Below are positions 8,271 to 17,124 of a DNA stretch of 28,655 nucleotides, piece after piece. A program made the position numbers and the translations under genes. Each line of letters begins with the position of its first letter. The first letter of the stretch is position 1. The notes below the pieces were generated by a model. That model searched no databases and was not told where the DNA came from. It saw only the letters and a program-made list of their open reading frames with translations. The DNA comes from a virus: positions 1-28,655 of IMG/VR virus record IMGVR_UViG_3300034063_000150. The stretch is one strand, 5' to 3'.

Positions 8271-11200
8271 TCAGCAGCCCTCCTGTTGAGCTTTGCGGCG
8301 GATCTCAGCCATCCGCTGTTCGTTGGCTTGGATCTGTTGGCGGGCGGCCTGGTCGGCCTTTCTGGCGCGGGGCTCGGGGATAGTGTCCACTTTTTCGAGA
8401 GTCACTTTTTCGGCCGGGTCCCAGTAGATGCGGACTTGATGCAGCCGCCTGCCCCCGCCTGCGATGTGGCCGCCCTGATGGGTGAATCCACCGTAGCCAT
8501 CACTCTTGAGCACATCGACCATCTGATCAAACAGCTCCTGCACTTCATAGGCTGGCATGTCGAACTCTTTTGACCAGCCCCTGATCTCATCAAAGATCTT
8601 TCCTAAAGATGCCTTTGGCCCGGCTTCTTCTATCGCCTGTTCTACCAAGTCTTGCCCGTACTCGCTAATGGATGACTGAAGTTTAGCGACCGTGCTCTTA
8701 GGCACTGGCTTGTCTAAATCGAAGAACTTGACCGGGACATTCTCAACTATGCGATACACTGCGGGGGTCGGGTTAAGCGCGGTATCGTCTCCTGCGGCGG
8801 CGGCCCAAATGTCGGAGATCCTGCCAAGATTCTTTTTCCTGTAACCGGCGGCAGTCTTGAGATCATCAGTGACATAAAGGCCGTTGCCATAAATGTTCAT
8901 TTCGCCGCCTTGGAAGCCGGGCTCCAGCTCGAACTCTTTGGCGGTGCCATGGAAGAACTCGCCTTTGCCCCTGGTGTCCACCTCAACAGGCAGGCTGTCT
9001 GTCAGCTGCAGCGGCTCGGGGCGCACCGGGGCGGGGGCCAGCTGCATGTCCGGGCCTGGCGTACTGCCGCCCAATGGGGTGCCGTCAGCGGTCGATACCC
9101 GCCAGCCGGGAGGCCGCTTGCTCAGCATCTGGGCTGTCCCGGCCGTGCTCACCGTGTCGCTCAGAGCACCAATTCGTGTTCGCTCGAAGATTGCTCGGGT
9201 GGAATCGAACGTGCCGTTCGCCAGCAAGTTATAAACCTTTTCAACAAAGTCCAGCACACGATCAAAAGCGGCGATGACTTTGATGAATGCTTTGTCTGTT
9301 TTGCTTGGCAGAGGCCCCGCGAATGCGCCCACAAGCGCTTCGATGGGATCTTCCCCCATGGCTTTTGCTGTGGCATAGCGGGCAAAGGCGACGGCCTGCG
9401 ATTCTGAATACGATGGCACGGCTCCATCTTGCATAATGTGCCCCGAGCCTGAGGCAATCTTGAGCCGGGCGAAGGTGCCGTCTAGCACTTTGACTTCTTT
9501 TTCGCCAAGAGCTACATACTGGATCCGGTGAAACGCCTCATGATAAGAAGCGTCAGCCACAGCAGCCTGCCCCCTCTCTTTCATGGCGCGAATGGTGATC
9601 ATGTCCTCCACGAAGTTGTAAGACCCAGCTGACCGGGACAACTTTTTGCCGTCGCCGCCCCATTGCGCAGGCTTGATGCCGACCTTGTAGGTATCAGAAA
9701 AGCGGATTGAGACATCATCGCCGGCCACTTTTCGGATGATGTTCGTAGCCATCTTTTCGAGCTCGGCGATCTCGTCGGGGCTGTTCACAGGGCGCCCGTC
9801 GCCGCCAACGGCGTCCCACCCGCGAGGGGCGTTCTCGTCGATGGCCGGGTCATACCCATCCGTCATCCCCAGCGCCTTCTTCTCCTCGAACGTCTTGAGC
9901 TCGTAGCCCATCGCGTCCTTGGCGCCCTCCTCGGCGATGGCCCGCATCTGCGCATCGCGCTCGGCGAACTCAGCCGTCAGCCGGATCTCATCCGCCATGG
10001 CCTGCGCAGCAGGGGTGCCGGGCTCCACCTGGCCGCCGCGGGTCTCCAGATCGGCCCTGGCCAGATCAGGGGTGAGCGCCGGACCATCGGGCAGCTCGGG
10101 GATCGGTGTCTCGGGTGGCCGCACCTCGGCTTCATCCACAGCGCGGCGGATCACCTCGATCTGCGCGGCCTGGCGCTGCTCGGGGGTGAGCTCCACCACC
10201 TGGGGCGCTGGCTCTGCAAGCTCTGCAGCAGCGGCAGCCGGGCGTGCGGTCGGCAGGCCCTGCTCGTCCATGGCGCTCCGCACCGCTTCCGCCACCTGCC
10301 CGCGGATCCGGTCGGCGATCACCTTGGGCTTGGCACCCTCTGCAATCTGCCGGGCGCCGTCGTTGAGCAGCTCGCCGACTGGGCCCGGGGCGTACTTGAG
10401 CCGGTCGAACATGCCGAGCACCTGGCCGGCGTCAGCAGCGATGGCGCGGCTGTTCTCCACGTTGATGACGTTGCCGCCCTGCTCCAGGCGGCCGGCGCCA
10501 CGGGCGGCGGTGCCAAACACCCGCTTTTCCTTCAGCAGGTCGCCACGGATGGCAGTCACCAGATCGGCCTTCTGCCCCATCAGGGACATGGCCTCGGTGT
10601 TGCCGAACAGATCCACCTGGCTGCCCTCGACCACCGGGGCGCTGCGGACCTGCTGGACGATCTCGCTGAACTTGGCATCGCTCATGTCCTTGCCAGAGGA
10701 CAGCGCCTTGTAGGCCCTCTGCATCTGCGTCTCGTCCAGCCCGCTGCCGCCGATCGCCGCGGCCTTGCCAACGGACAGCCGGCCATCGACGGCAGCCTGA
10801 AAGATGTTGTCGGGCAGCTGGGACAACGCCAGCCCACGGGCAGCATGCCCATCGGTCATCGGCGCACCCATCCGCTGCAGCTGGTCAGGACTGGTGATGC
10901 CGCTGTCGCGCATGAACTTGGCGGCATCGAACACCGTGCCGCGACCCTCCTTGATGTTCGCCAGCGCCCCCAGCGCCCGGGCCTCCTCGGCGGTGGCGGC
11001 CGGCAGCTCGCGCACCGGCACCGTGGGGATGCCCAGCTGGTTGGCGCGGGCCAGCCGGTTGTGGCCGTTCACCACATAGGTGGCGCCATTGGCCGGATCG
11101 GTCCACACATCCAGCGTGCCCTCGGCAACGGTGTCCCAGCGGTCCACGCCCGCCAGGCTGTTGCCCCCCTGCTCGCCAACCTCGTTGACACCCTGCTTGA

Positions 11201-12977
11201 ACTGGAAGCGTTGCGGGTCGGCCTGGATCTCGCCCGTGGGGCGGAATGACTGCTGCCAGTCGCGCACCAGCAGGGCCTGGCCGGACTGCTCCCGGTACTT
11301 GGCGAGGCCCTCGATGATGTCGGCCTTGGTGAACTCCTCGAACTCGCGGCCGGTGATGTCGCCGATCAGCTGGGCCAGGGCCGGGTTGTTCTCCGGTGCG
11401 GCGGCGCCCCGCAGCGTCTCCAGCGGCATCGCCTCCAGCGTCTGCTCGTAGGGCAGCGGCTGGCCATCGCCGCCGATCCGCTCAGCCACGCTCTCGGCCG
11501 GTGCCATCACCCGGCCCTGCTCCAGCTCGGGCCGCACCGGCATGCCCTCCCTGGCCATCAGCAGCTCGTCAATGCGCGGCACCACCGGGCCGGGCTGGGC
11601 CAGCAGCGCCTGCAGGTCGGTGTCGTCCAGGTCGCGGACGAGGTTGAACACCACATCCGCCTCGGGCAGCTCGGGGTCGTAGATCAGCTCGAACGGGTCG
11701 ATCTCGACGCCCTCCACCTCCAGCTCGCCGCCGGCAGCAGGCGCCGCGGCTGGCTCGGTATCAGCCTTGGGTGCCGGGGTCGCCTCAGGCGTGGGGGCGG
11801 CATCGGCCGCATCAGCTGGGGGGCGTGCTGGCGTTGCCGGTTGATCGCCCCGCAGGCTGCCGAACACCGTCTGCGGCTGGTCGGTTTCGCCGATGTCCTC
11901 GAAGAACTGGTTGATCCGCGCCTGCTGGCCGGTCGGATCCGGCTCAGTCGGCTTGAAGGCCGTCGCACCCGTGGCCGGATCGGTCTGGGTGATGCCGGCC
12001 TGCTGCAGCTGCGTGCGGGCGTCCGTGACCTGCGAGACCGTGCGGCGATCCTTCAGCCACCGGCGGGTGTTCCTGAACCCACCGGCCGCTTCGCCCGCCC
12101 CGGACAGCAGCAGGCCGGGGATGGCGTTGGGGATCAGCGACTTGAGGCCCGCGTCGATCCAGTCGTCCTCGCCGACATTCACCGACAGGGGCAGCGGACG
12201 GCCAAAGGCCTCGCCCAGGTTGGCCGGGTTGCCGCCACGGTTGTCATCGAAGAAGGTGCTCAGCGCCTCACCAGCCGCAAGCCGCAAGCCGCCGGTCACC
12301 ACGGCGCCAGCGGCGCCAACACCGATGGCGGGGATGGCCTTGGCCGCCACGGCGGTGCCGACGATGCCAGCGCCAGTACCGCGGGCGACCGCATCCAGGC
12401 CCCGTTCAAACTGGTTCTGCTGCCCTGGCGGGGTGGCACCCAGCACCCGGTAGCCGGCATCGCTGATGCGCTCCACCAGGCTGTTTACCCCGGCGTTCTC
12501 CGGGTTGGCCGGCCGGCCGCGGACCTTCTGCGTGAGGGCGATGCCCAGCTTGGCGGCGTTCTCGGCCGCGCCCACGGTGAGGCCCGCCTGCAGGTTGCGG
12601 CCGGTTTTGCCCAGCACCGTTGGCAGGGCGTTCACCACATTCACGCCAGGCAGCGCCCTGGTGACCGCCTGGCCAACACTGCGCAGGGGGCCCTGCTGTG
12701 CCCGCTGGTTCGTGGCCTGCGCCTGGCGGCCGATGTAGCGCAGCTCGTTGCCGATCACCCCCAGCGGGTCGCTGAAGATCGAGCGGTTGAGCTTGCCGCT
12801 GCTCTTGAGCTTCCCGAAGGACTTGGGCGACTGCCACCGCCAGTCCGGCCCAGCCCACACCACCTGCCGGCCGCCCAGGATGGACTTGGCGCCGACCGGG
12901 CGGTTCTCGTCGGTGTACTTGGTCTGGGGCTGGTCGCGGACGACAGGCTGCGCGGGCCCGGTGAGTTTCAGTGGCAT
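8271..12977 (-). CDS. Giant polyvalent protein: ParB-like, zincin-like and ADP-ribosyltransferase-like domains (1568 aa)
   Basis: A multi-domain protein between gp15 and the gp16-like gene. Residues about 195-235 are hydrophobic and Gly/Ala-rich (GIVGTAVAAKAIPAIGVGAA), possibly membrane-active. Residues about 340-415 are a Pro/Ala/Glu-rich linker. Residues about 580-760 resemble the ParB-like domain of polyvalent proteins (TYVVNGHNRLARANQLGIP near 632, then ALANIKEGRGTVFDAAKF). A zincin-like segment contains YHEAFHRIQ, with HEAFH at 1146-1150 and a possible third ligand in SESQAVAFARYA. The C-terminus from about 1335 is PARP/ART-like: FFHGT with H1343, then IYGNGLYVTDD with Y1368, then DGYGGFTHQGG and VRIYWDP. 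Its place among internal core genes suggests packaging and ejection as a host-modifying effector; this is inferred. DNA for the last two modules is less GC-rich than the rest. The start is ATG at 12977 after AGGGAG. Confidence 0.8.
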   Translation of the reverse strand: MPLKLTGPAQPVVRDQPQTKYTDENRPVGAKSILGGRQVVWAGPDWRWQSPKSFGKLKSSGKLNRSIFSDPLGVIGNELRYIGRQAQATNQRAQQGPLRSVGQAVTRALPGVNVVNALPTVLGKTGRNLQAGLTVGAAENAAKLGIALTQKVRGRPANPENAGVNSLVERISDAGYRVLGATPPGQQNQFERGLDAVARGTGAGIVGTAVAAKAIPAIGVGAAGAVVTGGLRLAAGEALSTFFDDNRGGNPANLGEAFGRPLPLSVNVGEDDWIDAGLKSLIPNAIPGLLLSGAGEAAGGFRNTRRWLKDRRTVSQVTDARTQLQQAGITQTDPATGATAFKPTEPDPTGQQARINQFFEDIGETDQPQTVFGSLRGDQPATPARPPADAADAAPTPEATPAPKADTEPAAAPAAGGELEVEGVEIDPFELIYDPELPEADVVFNLVRDLDDTDLQALLAQPGPVVPRIDELLMAREGMPVRPELEQGRVMAPAESVAERIGGDGQPLPYEQTLEAMPLETLRGAAAPENNPALAQLIGDITGREFEEFTKADIIEGLAKYREQSGQALLVRDWQQSFRPTGEIQADPQRFQFKQGVNEVGEQGGNSLAGVDRWDTVAEGTLDVWTDPANGATYVVNGHNRLARANQLGIPTVPVRELPAATAEEARALGALANIKEGRGTVFDAAKFMRDSGITSPDQLQRMGAPMTDGHAARGLALSQLPDNIFQAAVDGRLSVGKAAAIGGSGLDETQMQRAYKALSSGKDMSDAKFSEIVQQVRSAPVVEGSQVDLFGNTEAMSLMGQKADLVTAIRGDLLKEKRVFGTAARGAGRLEQGGNVINVENSRAIAADAGQVLGMFDRLKYAPGPVGELLNDGARQIAEGAKPKVIADRIRGQVAEAVRSAMDEQGLPTARPAAAAAELAEPAPQVVELTPEQRQAAQIEVIRRAVDEAEVRPPETPIPELPDGPALTPDLARADLETRGGQVEPGTPAAQAMADEIRLTAEFAERDAQMRAIAEEGAKDAMGYELKTFEEKKALGMTDGYDPAIDENAPRGWDAVGGDGRPVNSPDEIAELEKMATNIIRKVAGDDVSIRFSDTYKVGIKPAQWGGDGKKLSRSAGSYNFVEDMITIRAMKERGQAAVADASYHEAFHRIQYVALGEKEVKVLDGTFARLKIASGSGHIMQDGAVPSYSESQAVAFARYATAKAMGEDPIEALVGAFAGPLPSKTDKAFIKVIAAFDRVLDFVEKVYNLLANGTFDSTRAIFERTRIGALSDTVSTAGTAQMLSKRPPGWRVSTADGTPLGGSTPGPDMQLAPAPVRPEPLQLTDSLPVEVDTRGKGEFFHGTAKEFELEPGFQGGEMNIYGNGLYVTDDLKTAAGYRKKNLGRISDIWAAAAGDDTALNPTPAVYRIVENVPVKFFDLDKPVPKSTVAKLQSSISEYGQDLVEQAIEEAGPKASLGKIFDEIRGWSKEFDMPAYEVQELFDQMVDVLKSDGYGGFTHQGGHIAGGGRRLHQVRIYWDPAEKVTLEKVDTIPEPRARKADQAARQQIQANEQRMAEIRRKAQQEGC

Positions 12978-12980
12978 GGG

Positions 12981-15860
12981 TTATCTCCCTGAGATTTCGC
13001 GGCGGGCCTGGATCAGCATTTGCCGCACCTGAGCGGCAGGGATCCCGCCCTTGTTCCCTGCGCTGTCGCCGTCGTAAACCCCCCGACCGTTCGGGGCCTG
13101 GAGGGCCGCCCATTCGCGGGCGATGTCCCAGTGGGCGGCGTTGAGGTCATTGCTCTCCCCCTTGAGATACCTGGCCAGGGCAGGCCGCTTCGTGCCAGTG
13201 AGCAACGCCATCGCCATCCGGTTCTGGTTTTCGGGCGTGAACGGGGCACCCGGCGGCAGGCCCGACTCCCGCCGGGCCCGCGCCAGGACGCCGGGGGTGA
13301 ACTGGTAGGCGCCAACCGCAAACACCCTGCCCTGAGCCTGCATCTGCTCAAGGGAGCCGATCGTCTTGCTTGTCAGCTGGCCGATCCCGCCGGGGGTATC
13401 ACCAGCCACGCCGCGGTTGACCGAGTTCCAGCTGCCCTCGCCGCTGCGGATCAGGCCGAGCAGCCCCCCGGCCCGGCCACCACCGCTCCGCATCGCCACC
13501 TGCCCACCGCCGCCAACCCCCACCGCTGACCGCAGCCGGGGCTGGGACTGTGATGCAACAGCCGGCCGGGTGCCCAGCACCATGTCGAGCATCCACCCGG
13601 CCGCCCGCGCTACCGGGCTGTCCTGTGGCGACCTGGCAGCGGTCTGCGTGGGCTGCGCTGCGCTGCGGGTGGCCTGCGACCGCCGGCCGTCGCGCTGCAG
13701 TCGCTCGCGTTCTTCTGGCGTCACTCGAATCCCTCCGGGGTAGTAGTCGATGTGCTTGTTGAGCAGGGCGCCTGGGGTGGTGCCGGCGTCCTTGGCGAAC
13801 CGCTGCAGCGCTGCGCTGGGCTTGCCGCCATCAAGGATCCGGTTGCCTTCCGTCACGACGGACTGCTGATCCAGCACCGGCTCGGACCGCCAGCTGCGCA
13901 CCCGGCTCTGCCGGTCGGGGATGTTGTCCAGCTGGCCGCTGGGGTACACCGGCTTGGTGGCGGGCCTGGTGCCAGGTGGCGGGCCCTGCTGCTGGGCGCT
14001 GCTCCCTGCTGCTGCTCCCTGCTGCTGCGGCTGGCTGCCGGCAACACCCGGCTGGCCATCGACCCCGGGGAACAGGTATTTGCGAGCGGCCTGGTCGCTG
14101 CGCCCGTATTCATCGACCGCCTGGGTGGCCACGGAAACCGTCTCCGCTGCCGTGAGCGGTGCTCCCTTCTTGCCCTCGGCCTCCGAGATCCGGTTGCGGA
14201 CGTGCGCCTGATAGGCCGAATACTGCCGCTGCGCCGACTGCGCGGCGTTGGCATCGCCCAGGCCAGCCATCACCTGCTCGATGTTGCCGCCGCGCAGCGC
14301 TGCTTCGGTGACCGTGCGGGGGTAGTTGGCGAGCAGGTTGGCCTTGATCTTGCGGTCGATCACCCCATTGGCTTCGCGGCTGGTGGGCGATGCCTCGCGG
14401 TCGTTGTTGCGGCGGCTGATCGCGGCGAACTGCTGCCGCAGCGCAGGCTTCTGGTCCTCCGGAGCCCCGGCCAGGGCCGCCTCGAACTCGCTGACGGCCT
14501 CGCTGGCGTTCCACTGGGTCCCCACCCGGCCGTCCATGTCCTGCAACAGGGCCGCCACCCCATCGGCGCTGCGGCCCAGGGCCGTCACCTTGTCGATGGT
14601 GGTGCTGACGCTCTGCTCGGCCTCCAGCTTCTGGCTCAGCGGCAGAGCCTGGAAGCGTGGGTCATCCCGCAGCCTTTCGATCTCCTGTAGCCGGGTCGCG
14701 CCATCAGGCATCCCATAGGTCTTGTTGATCAGCTCGTCCTGGTACGCCTGGCCCAGCGATTCCTGCTCGCGCTGCTGCCGCTTGTAGAACACCTCCCCGT
14801 ATTTGATCTCGGCATCGAGGGCCTCACTCGTCATGTAGAACATGGCGTTCGGCCGCTGCCCGAACTTGTCCGGCGGGCCGACGCTGATCTGCCGCAGCAG
14901 GTCCCGCAGCTCCGTGTTCCCGGACGACTCGGCCAGCGCCAGCGCACCCTCGATCGCCTTCACCTTCATCGGGATCACCTCGCCAGCGATCCCCAGCTCG
15001 TCCGCGAACCCATCGAGCGTCAGTGTCCATGCGGCGATGACAGCGGTACGGAACCGGCTGCCCTGGTCAGGGGTGATGCGCTCGCCGTTGAACTCGATGC
15101 CATCCCGCAGCGCGGTTCCGTAGATCCCCAGCAACTGCGCCTGGGCCGTGCGCCACACCGAACCCTTGAGGTAGTCCTGGCGGTCCTTCCACTGCAGCTC
15201 CGTGATCTTGTCGCTGGCCTGGTTCAGCTGCGGCAGGAACTTCTGCGCGAACCCCGGGGAGCTCTCATCCAGCTGGTACTTCTGCACCAGGCCCTGGGTC
15301 ACCTCGGCCTTGAGCTGCCCCAGTTTCGGGTCGCCGGGATTGAGTAGGTAGGCCCCTTCCATGCTCCGATAGGCCGTGAGCATCGCGCCCGGGGCTTCGG
15401 CCGCGGCCAGCTCGGTCAGCGCCCGCTGCCGCCCTGCTGCGCGGAACGGGTTGACCTGATCCATCATCAGGCCCGCGATCGGGTCCTGCACCGACAGCTT
15501 GCGGTTCTCGGCCGCGTACTCGGCGCCGGACTGGGCCGTCTGCTCATCGAGCAGCGCCTTGGCCCGCATCGCCTCGTTGATGCCCTGCTGCACCTCGTTC
15601 TTGGCGTAGAGCACCAGCCCGTTGCCCGCCAGCCGCGTCAGCTCCTGGTTGAACGGCGCCAGCGCTGCAGCAGTCCGGGCGAAGTTGTTGGCACCGGCAA
15701 CACTGCCGCCGCTGCCCTGCTGGATCACATTGATCTGCGCCACCCGCGGGATCTCCAGCGGCCCGGCCGGTGCCGCCACCTGGCGCTGCGCAGGCTGGAT
15801 GAACGTGCTCAGCGGCTGCGCCTCGGGGCGGATCTGGTTCAGCGGTAGGTCTCTGCTCAT
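12981..15860 (-). CDS. 15: Internal virion protein gp15-like with C-terminal muramidase-like domain (959 aa)
   Basis: It overlaps the gp14 stop by ATGA and holds the T7 gene 15 position. Residues 1 to about 620 are largely helical and Gln/Ala-rich, as expected for an internal core or ejection protein. A low-complexity Gln/Pro/Ala linker follows (QQQGAAAGSSAQQQGPPPGT, around 630-650). The C-terminal 160 residues look like a lysozyme-type muramidase: LIRSGEGSWNSVN with E808 as candidate catalytic glutamate, then FAVGAYQFTPGVLARAR and ENQNRMAMALL. The 'EG....N' and 'G.YQ..P' pattern is typical of phage lysozyme/transglycosylase folds. T7 gp15 (747 aa) lacks this domain, so the wall-degrading activity appears to have moved here from gp16. 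Role: local cell-wall hydrolysis during DNA entry. Confidence 0.8.
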   Translation of the reverse strand: MSRDLPLNQIRPEAQPLSTFIQPAQRQVAAPAGPLEIPRVAQINVIQQGSGGSVAGANNFARTAAALAPFNQELTRLAGNGLVLYAKNEVQQGINEAMRAKALLDEQTAQSGAEYAAENRKLSVQDPIAGLMMDQVNPFRAAGRQRALTELAAAEAPGAMLTAYRSMEGAYLLNPGDPKLGQLKAEVTQGLVQKYQLDESSPGFAQKFLPQLNQASDKITELQWKDRQDYLKGSVWRTAQAQLLGIYGTALRDGIEFNGERITPDQGSRFRTAVIAAWTLTLDGFADELGIAGEVIPMKVKAIEGALALAESSGNTELRDLLRQISVGPPDKFGQRPNAMFYMTSEALDAEIKYGEVFYKRQQREQESLGQAYQDELINKTYGMPDGATRLQEIERLRDDPRFQALPLSQKLEAEQSVSTTIDKVTALGRSADGVAALLQDMDGRVGTQWNASEAVSEFEAALAGAPEDQKPALRQQFAAISRRNNDREASPTSREANGVIDRKIKANLLANYPRTVTEAALRGGNIEQVMAGLGDANAAQSAQRQYSAYQAHVRNRISEAEGKKGAPLTAAETVSVATQAVDEYGRSDQAARKYLFPGVDGQPGVAGSQPQQQGAAAGSSAQQQGPPPGTRPATKPVYPSGQLDNIPDRQSRVRSWRSEPVLDQQSVVTEGNRILDGGKPSAALQRFAKDAGTTPGALLNKHIDYYPGGIRVTPEERERLQRDGRRSQATRSAAQPTQTAARSPQDSPVARAAGWMLDMVLGTRPAVASQSQPRLRSAVGVGGGGQVAMRSGGGRAGGLLGLIRSGEGSWNSVNRGVAGDTPGGIGQLTSKTIGSLEQMQAQGRVFAVGAYQFTPGVLARARRESGLPPGAPFTPENQNRMAMALLTGTKRPALARYLKGESNDLNAAHWDIAREWAALQAPNGRGVYDGDSAGNKGGIPAAQVRQMLIQARREISGR

Positions 15861-16675
15861 GCGCCGGCCTGGATGTTGGAGAGGGTGGAGTAGGTGTTGA
15901 GGCCGGTGCTCACGCCACTCATCAGGCCGGTCAGGCCACCCAGCACGCCAGGGCCGGTACTCGGCCGCGCACCGGTGAGCGTCGGCGCAGGCGGGGCCAG
16001 CAGCGTCGGCAGCGGCTGGAAGGGTCGCATCGGCTCCAGGTACGGCTGCTGCTCGTAGAACGGCTGGCTGTTGTACCGGCTCAGGAACTGCGTCACCTGC
16101 GCGGTCTGCGCCCGCGTGTACTGCCTGCTGCGCAGCCCCTGGTTGATCTCTTGGATCGTGGCGTAATCGCCTTGCTGGCGGGCGTAGTCGTTGATCAGCC
16201 GGTCGATGCTGCTGCCCTCCTGCCCGCTGGCCGCCACCGATGCCCGCGCCTTGAGCGCCGCCACCTGGTACTGCTGGTAGGCCACCGCATCAGCCATTGA
16301 GGCCTCAGCAAACTGCTGGCCCAGCGCCTGCGACTGCAGGGCAAAATCGGCGCCGGCCGCGGCCCGCGTCTGCCCCACCACTTCGGCCTGAGTGATCGCC
16401 TTGCTCAGCTCGAAGTTGCGCAGGCTGTTCACATAGGCCCGCTGCTGGTTGTAGGCCAGCGTGGACTGCCAATACTGATACTGCTGGTTGGCGTCGGTGT
16501 AGCGCTTGGTGAACCCTGCCTGCCACTGGGCGAACTGCTGATTGGCGCTCTGCAGCGCTCGCTGGTTGAGGTAGTCCTGCTCGGCGGCGGCTTGCTCCTG
16601 CGAAGCGCCAAGGATGCCCATCAGGGCATTGCTCGCGCCCATCGCCAGGGAGGCGGCCATCATCGGGGCAACCAT
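15857..16675 (-). CDS. 14: Internal virion protein gp14-like (272 aa)
   Basis: It starts at 16675, sharing one base with the gp13-like stop (TGATG), with AGGAAGG upstream. The N-terminus is hydrophobic (MVAPMMAASLAMGASNALMG), as in gp14 proteins, which enter the outer membrane at infection. It is followed by a long Gln/Tyr/Ala-rich helical region (DYLNQRALQSANQQFAQWQ, and further blocks to about residue 190). The C-terminal third is Pro-rich, then Gly/Ser-rich (GVLGGLTGLMSGVSTGL). At 272 residues it is longer than T7 gp14 (196). Position between gp13 and gp15 supports the call. In T7 gp14 forms the outer-membrane part of the ejection channel. Confidence 0.8.
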   Translation of the reverse strand: MVAPMMAASLAMGASNALMGILGASQEQAAAEQDYLNQRALQSANQQFAQWQAGFTKRYTDANQQYQYWQSTLAYNQQRAYVNSLRNFELSKAITQAEVVGQTRAAAGADFALQSQALGQQFAEASMADAVAYQQYQVAALKARASVAASGQEGSSIDRLINDYARQQGDYATIQEINQGLRSRQYTRAQTAQVTQFLSRYNSQPFYEQQPYLEPMRPFQPLPTLLAPPAPTLTGARPSTGPGVLGGLTGLMSGVSTGLNTYSTLSNIQAGA

Positions 16676-17124
16676 CAGGCCTTCCTCTCGAAGTAGCAGA
16701 ACAGCTGCCCGCAGGGGGCCATGGGGGCAGGCGTGCCGATCTCAAACCCCAGCGACCGCAGCCACCGCAGGGTGATCACATTGCTGGCCAGGGCAAGGTT
16801 CCACAGCGGGCCAACGCCATCGGCAATCAGTTCATCCACCCAGAGCTTTGCACCCCTGGCGAACTGCCGGCGATGGGACGGTGTGGCCAGCAGGCCATCG
16901 GTGGCCAGCAGCCAGATCCTCCCTCTTGGCGCAATGCCGCACAGGCCCACTGGCTCTCCGCTGTCGCCCTCTATGCAACGGCAATCAGGACTGTTCTGCC
17001 AGCTAGTCATCACGGCTTCCGCCGGTTGCATCCCATCACTGCAGAACACCTCGAAGGCATCCTGCTTGCGCAGGTGGCGGGCAACATGCAGCGCCCGCTC
17101 CTGGGTGGGTGGAGCGAACCGCAT
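16675..17124 (-). CDS. 13: Internal virion protein gp13-like, GNAT fold (149 aa)
   Basis: Starts at 17124, the last base of the gp12 stop codon (TGATG), after a GAGGATGCTGTG stretch. The length (149) is close to T7 gp13 (138). The pattern matches gp13-type proteins with an acetyltransferase-like fold: EPVGLCGIAPRGRIWLLATD, then a helix with RQFARGAKLWVDELI, then LWNLALASNVITLRWLRSLG and a final strand QLFCYFERKA. The 'W.....NV..LRWL...GF' segment corresponds to the T7 gp13 'N..HIRFLKTIG' region. Whether it is enzymatically active is not known; in T7 it is needed for assembly of the virion core. Longer in-frame starts inside gp12 give an unlikely N-terminus. Confidence 0.8.
   Translation of the reverse strand: MRFAPPTQERALHVARHLRKQDAFEVFCSDGMQPAEAVMTSWQNSPDCRCIEGDSGEPVGLCGIAPRGRIWLLATDGLLATPSHRRQFARGAKLWVDELIADGVGPLWNLALASNVITLRWLRSLGFEIGTPAPMAPCGQLFCYFERKA

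Noticed and set aside
5551-8289. A 912-codon open frame on the plus strand opposite the gp16-like gene
   Set aside because: Composition is that of an antisense shadow of a GC-rich gene (runs of Gly, Ala, Val, Leu, His, no domain pattern), and the minus-strand frame has clear protein character.
11841-12992. A 383-codon plus-strand frame opposite the polyvalent gene
   Set aside because: Antisense shadow; no ribosome site or recognisable motif, and the minus-strand frame is continuous through the region.
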